A stretch of 64,000 nt of DNA from Phymorhynchus buccinoides (lineage: Eukaryota; Mollusca; Gastropoda; Neogastropoda; Raphitomidae), in NCBI GenBank assembly GCA_017654935.2, contig CM065710.1, positions 24,226,436-24,290,435 of the forward strand. Reading direction: 5' to 3'. Each line of letters starts with the position of its first letter. Positions within the stretch are counted from its first letter, which is position 1. The notes beneath the pieces are model-generated. The model worked only from the letters and a program-made list of their open reading frames with translations, had not been told where the DNA came from and did not search any database. This document shows positions 62,765 to 64,000 of this stretch, piece after piece. Made by a program: the position numbers and the translations under genes.

Positions 62765-62851
62765 ATGGCGGGAAGAGGACGAGGCAGAGGAAGAGGACTC
62801 GTGGTAACAAAGCCGACAGTGCCCGGGGGTGGAGATAGCCCTGAGCCGACA
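62765..62851 (+). CDS. Candidate first coding exon with Gly/Arg-rich N-terminus
   Basis: AACATGG is a good initiation context. It opens MAGRGRGRGRGLVVTKPTVP, then GGGDSPEPT, and ends at a possible donor A|GTATGA (phase 0). Unspliced, it stops at TGA two codons later. Gly-Arg N-termini occur in RNA-binding and Piwi-type proteins, among others, but nothing here identifies the gene. Downstream exons would lie beyond the window or were not recognised. It is low-complexity, so chance is possible. Confidence 0.3.
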
Positions 62852-63479
62852 GTATGACTTGCCTTATTTTTTTCAGGCATTCTTACTTTATGATTGAATG
62901 ATAGTTGAACGATGCAGTGGACACGATTACTCGAGTTACAAGTCCGTAACACGCGTCCTTTGCAACTTAAATTAGTCTTATTATTAGTGACAACAAGAAA
63001 AAAAATTACTTACGTGATTCTCAGATTTGTACTGATAAAATGCAGGGCCGGACCTAAGTTTTTAAGGGGTGGGGGCTAATTCATCGAAGTTGCGAAGCAC
63101 CAGGAGGGTCCGGGGGCATGCTCCCCCGGAACATTTTTAAATCCGAGAAGCAAAATAGTGCAATATGGGCATGAAATAAAGGACTAAATGGCAATGCCAT
63201 TACTGTTCATACCCCTATTGACACATGTTTTGAACCATTTAAGTACCTATCAACTGGTGGTGCTGATGAGTGCTAGGTATAGCCCGTGAGGAATTAGGAA
63301 ATTTAGCTGCCGCTCGAGGACATGAATTATTTATTTTTTGGAAGAAAAAGGGTGCCCTAAGCCCTCCCTAGTGTAGGTCCGGCCTTGAAATGAGAAAAAT
63401 ACCTAAATTGGTGTAAGCAAAAAATACCTAAATTGATGCGTTTTCTGTAAATAGTTTGCAAAAATAGGTACGATTTTGT

Positions 63480-63604
63480 TGGAACATTAGGATTAGGATT
63501 AGGATTTTGGGACTCAAAAACATAGCCGTAAGGCTTTCCTGTCCCATCTTTCATTTTATTTAGTTATTTGTCTCGGTCTGTCGCACACTCAGTTTTTGTT
63601 AATA
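63480..63604 (-). other. 3' UTR and (AATCCT)n tail of the 63.6-kb LINE
   Basis: Downstream of the stop on the minus strand, a short sequence ending GAGTCCCAAAATCCTAATCC carries three to four AATCCT units. It is the simple-repeat tail marking the 3' end of the element at about 63485. Confidence 0.6.
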
Positions 63605-64000
63605 TTATTCATCGTAATCATACATAACTGCCTTATAGTCATTCCATTCATCGAGAAGGTTTTTAAAAATGTTAGTATTCTGTGCTCTTTTCATGTTAGG
63701 TGGTAATTTATTCCATACACTAGGTGCAACTCTGTTAGTAAAATAAAATTTTCTATTAGTCCTGCAATGTTGAATAAATATTTTGTCGGTACTGTTCCTT
63801 GTTTTGTCAAAATCTGATATTGTGAATAAGTCATGTACATTTAGGTCATCTACACTATTCAATATTTTATAAGTTTGAATTAGGTCACCCCTAATTCTCC
63901 TTGCCTTTAATGTAGGTAAATTTAGTTCTTTCAACCTGTCTGAATAAGAAACATTTTGAAGACCTTGTACTAACTTAGTTGCTCGTCTCTGTACTTTTTC
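63605..64000 (-). pseudogene. LINE ORF2 C-terminal part, runs off the window end
   Basis: Open on the minus strand from the window edge: KVQRRATKLVQGLQNVSYSD, RLKELNLPTLKARRIRGDLI, QTYKILNS and finally FYFTNRVAPSVWNKLPPNMK, ending at TAA near 63605. 'EKVQRRATKLV' and 'RRxRGDxIxxYKI' are hallmarks of L2/CR1/Rex-type ORF2 ends. No lesion is visible in the part present, so the element may be fairly young. The rest lies outside the window. Confidence 0.88.

Overview
The window is nuclear DNA from an animal with an intron-rich, repeat-laden genome. A marine mollusc, probably a gastropod, fits best: there are long (GT)n/(GA)n microsatellites, tRNA-derived SINEs, many MITEs, 2A-bearing non-LTR retrotransposons, and a spliced metazoan Rab GTPase with canonical GT-AG introns. 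There is no operon or other prokaryotic signal. Two 500-base N runs (5448-5947 and 24656-25155) are assembly gaps.

Layout. 1-22 kb is intergenic and dominated by transposon debris. It holds TTAA-flanked piggyBac-type MITEs, TA-flanked pogo/Tigger-type MITEs, a (GAA)-tailed interspersed repeat present in about a dozen copies, decayed LINE ORF2 tails, SINE copies and minisatellites. At 22.4-22.6 kb a short GC-rich stretch on the minus strand looks like the last coding exon of a host gene. Part of it is duplicated at 23.6 kb inside a nest of MITEs. 28.4-37.4 kb holds the one convincing complete host gene, a six-exon Rab-family small GTPase on the plus strand. Its introns contain MITEs, an 85-bp tandem array and extra tandem copies of the start of its last exon. 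37.4-50 kb is again a repeat landscape with nested insertions that act as internal empty-site controls, plus foldback elements. 50.6-55.7 kb is a nearly intact non-LTR retrotransposon. It has a coiled-coil/RRM ORF1 preceded by a 2A-like motif, and an endonuclease-RT ORF2 in the same frame as ORF1, separated only by one amber codon and lacking a suitable ATG. It sits between two CT-rich tracts. 56-64 kb holds an inverted minisatellite partner, a hAT-type MITE inserted in an older repeat, LINE remnants and a possible first exon of another gene at 62.8 kb.

The main observations are: (i) the LINE with an N-terminal 2A-like motif, an in-frame amber ORF1/ORF2 junction and possible (TC)n targeting; (ii) an in-frame 57-bp duplicated cassette exon in the Rab gene; (iii) at least thirteen TTAA-flanked MITEs from several TIR families, with target duplications shown by comparing filled and empty copies inside the window; (iv) an unassigned conserved-looking terminal exon with a broken duplicate. 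All identifications come from reading the sequence. No database search was possible.
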